Positions 7,331 through 8,632 of a stretch of 8,632 nucleotides of DNA are shown here, one piece after another. Under the pieces are notes generated by a model. That model searched no databases. It was not told the DNA's origin and was given only the letters and a program-made list of their open reading frames with translations. The translations under genes and the position numbers were made by a program. The stretch is from positions 1 through 8,632 of the forward strand of contig JAGWFU010000020.1 in the NCBI GenBank assembly GCA_028867845.1, read 5' to 3'. This stretch comes from Microcaldota archaeon (GTDB lineage: Archaea; Micrarchaeota; Micrarchaeia; Micrarchaeales; Micrarchaeaceae). How positions within the stretch are numbered: the stretch's first letter is position 1; every line of letters starts with the position of its first letter.

Positions 7331-8433
7331 CAGAATACCCCAAACTTTCTCTTCTTGCCCTCGTCTGGCCCCATCCCCGCCAGCCTCCTCACCAGCTCCT
7401 TCTGCTCCGCTGACAGCCTCTTTGGTATGTCCACTATTATGTTGACTATCTCGTCCCCGTATCCGCTTCCCTTCATGTGAGGCATGCCTGCGTCGTCTAT
7501 CCTCACCCTTGCGCCGTTCTGCGTTCCCTCCTCGATCGTGATCATCTTCTCCCCGTCCAGCGTGGGCGCGGCCACCTGCCCTCCCAGCAGCGCCAGGTGA
7601 AGTGGTATGTGCAGCTCGGTTATTATGTTGTCGCTGCTCCTCTCGAACCTCCTGTCCTGCTGCACCGTGACGTCGATGTAGAGGTCTCCGGTCCTATCCC
7701 TCCCGAAATCTCCCATTCCTCCGAGCCTGAGCCTCATGCCGTCGCTTACTCCCCTAGGTATCGAGACCTCGACCTTCTCCTCTGTGTGCACCCTTCCGCT
7801 TCCCCTGCACCTTGTGCACTGCCTCTCAGCGCTCTTTCCTGCGCCGCCGCACCTCTGGCAGGCGGTTATGGTCTGCATTATCCCGAATGGCGTCCTCCTG
7901 GTTTCCTTCATCTGCCCCGCTCCGTTGCATACTGGGCACTTAATTACCCTGCTTCCAGGCTCGGCTCCCGATCCCCTGCACCTGTCGCACTCCTTCACGT
8001 GCGCAACGTTGAGGCTCCTGTTTGCCCCCTTCGCCGCCTCCTGCAGGGTTATGGAGACGTTGCCGAGTATGTCGTTACCCATATCGCCTGCCCTCCCCAT
8101 ACCGCCGCCGAACATGTTGAATAAGTCGTCGTTGCCGCCGAAGCTGAACCCCATGTTCCTGAATATGTCCTCCATGTTGAAGTTGCGGAAGATGTCCTCC
8201 TGGCTGAACCTCTGGTTGAAGCCTTCGGGGCCGTAGGCGTCGTACTGCTTCCTCTTCTCAGGGTCGCTGAGCACAGCGTAGGCCTCGTTCACCTCCTTGA
8301 ACCTCTCCTCGCTGCCCTTCTCCTTGTTCCTGTCTGGGTGCAGCTTCATCGCAAGCTCCCTGTAAGCCTTCTTTATCTGTTCATCAGAAGCATCGTGTGG
8401 CACGCCCAATATTTTGTAATAATCCTTATCCAT
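7330..8433 (-). CDS. dnaJ: Chaperone protein DnaJ (type I Hsp40)
   Basis: This is a co-chaperone that delivers unfolded proteins to DnaK and stimulates its ATPase in the cytosol. It has 367 residues, the normal size for type I. The J domain (1-70) has the DnaK-contacting HPD at 32-34 and begins DYYKILGV. A Gly/Phe-rich linker with repeated EDIFRN and FGG elements covers about 71-125. The cysteine-rich domain has four CxxCxGxG repeats, at Cys149/152, 166/169, 192/195 and 206/209, able to bind two zinc ions. The substrate-binding beta domains run from about 216 to 345. All expected residues are present. GTGAT, 5 bases before the ATG, fits a ribosome binding site. No dnaK or grpE lies in the window, unlike many dnaK-grpE-dnaJ clusters. 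It follows the truncated HNH-like gene by 9 bases and overlaps the small membrane gene by one base, so it is probably in an operon with its downstream neighbours. Confidence 0.97.
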   Translation of the reverse strand: MDKDYYKILGVPHDASDEQIKKAYRELAMKLHPDRNKEKGSEERFKEVNEAYAVLSDPEKRKQYDAYGPEGFNQRFSQEDIFRNFNMEDIFRNMGFSFGGNDDLFNMFGGGMGRAGDMGNDILGNVSITLQEAAKGANRSLNVAHVKECDRCRGSGAEPGSRVIKCPVCNGAGQMKETRRTPFGIMQTITACQRCGGAGKSAERQCTRCRGSGRVHTEEKVEVSIPRGVSDGMRLRLGGMGDFGRDRTGDLYIDVTVQQDRRFERSSDNIITELHIPLHLALLGGQVAAPTLDGEKMITIEEGTQNGARVRIDDAGMPHMKGSGYGDEIVNIIVDIPKRLSAEQKELVRRLAGMGPDEGKKRKFGVF

Positions 8434-8442
8434 ATTAAATCA

Positions 8443-8632
8443 CTAGATCCGGGCTCTAGCTCCCACTATCGGACTTTCTAGAGGCATTGAATTAGGTATT
8501 TTTTTATTTTCATTATCTTTTGCTCGCTTAATCATTTGGCAGTTTAGACAAAGTAGCTGATAACCCTTTGGGAAATTGTTTTTAACTAGCCATAGGTAAA
8601 ATGTGCTCCCAACTCCTACTCGCTTTCTTTCC
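8443..8632 (-). CDS. C-terminal part of an HNH-nuclease-like zinc-binding protein (runs off the window)
   Basis: The minus strand is open from the right edge to a TAG at 8445-8443 (followed directly by TGA), giving 62 visible codons with no start. The segment STFYLWLVKNNFPKGYQLLC plus LNCQMIKR resembles the C-terminal half of small phage and archaeal HNH-like proteins. In those, a GxGTxFYxWLxKNNFPxGYQ stretch leads to a zinc-binding LCxNCN, and the first half (Cys pair and a DHINGG-type motif) would lie outside the window. The residue after the second cysteine, usually Asn or His, is Gln here, so nuclease activity may be altered. The tail (about 25 residues after KRAK) is not recognised. GC is about 39% (74 of 190), well below dnaJ, which fits a transferred or mobile gene. 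The stop is 9 bases upstream of dnaJ. The family call is from remembered motifs. Confidence 0.6.
   Translation of the reverse strand, partial: ERKRVGVGSTFYLWLVKNNFPKGYQLLCLNCQMIKRAKDNENKKIPNSMPLESPIVGARARI

Noticed and set aside
7477..8236. Plus-strand open frames opposite dnaJ
   Set aside because: They are antisense to the four zinc-finger repeats and J domain; Pro, His and Cys richness reflects the reverse complement of Gly/Arg codons, not a gene.
8485..8500. Separate dnaJ promoter in the A-rich stretch inside the HNH-like fragment
   Set aside because: The A-run is part of an open coding frame (Asn/Lys codons) and is a poor match to the archaeal TATA box.

Overview
The window is archaeal. 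It carries a 20S proteasome beta subunit next to the archaeal termination and 3'-end processing ribonuclease aCPSF1/FttA, has TATA-box-like promoter elements, and the coding regions favour ATA (Ile) and AGG (Arg) codons. The psmB–aCPSF1 pairing is a known archaeal neighbourhood. I cannot fix the lineage. Compact spacing and the phosphohistidine-swivel proteins would suit a DPANN-type genome, but that is only an inference.

Layout. Positions 1-249 are AT-rich and non-coding, with two candidate promoter elements: a consensus-like TATA box at 49-56 and a 6-5-6 dyad at 180-196. Two plus-strand genes follow, psmB (250-891) and aCPSF1/fttA (968-2941). A new promoter at about 2956-2963 then drives a stand-alone helical plus phosphohistidine-swivel protein (2986-4506, plus). 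It converges, across only 22 bases, on a larger minus-strand paralogue (7092 down to 4529). That paralogue has the same helical and swivel modules followed by a C-terminal PPDK_N-type ATP-grasp domain. Its frame is broken near 4963, where one base appears to be missing.

Upstream of the large gene on the minus strand are a 77-residue two-helix membrane protein (7330-7097) and a full-length type I DnaJ (8433-7330). The latter two overlap by one base and the small gene ends 4 bases before the large one, so the three look like one operon. The right edge cuts a further minus-strand gene (8443 to beyond 8632), whose visible 62 codons resemble the C-terminal end of an HNH-nuclease-like zinc-binding protein and are clearly more AT-rich than dnaJ.

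How it fits together. The left half is core informational and protein-turnover machinery. The most interesting part is the convergent paralogue pair. One member has its own ATP-driven histidine-phosphorylating domain, in an order rotated relative to rifampin phosphotransferase (ATP-grasp, acceptor, His), and without the PEP-binding barrel of PEP synthase or PPDK. The other has only the acceptor-like helical part and the phosphorylatable histidine. A phosphotransfer system in which one ATP-grasp domain serves two swivel domains is possible. That is inference: the substrate is unknown and the kinase gene is frameshifted as read.
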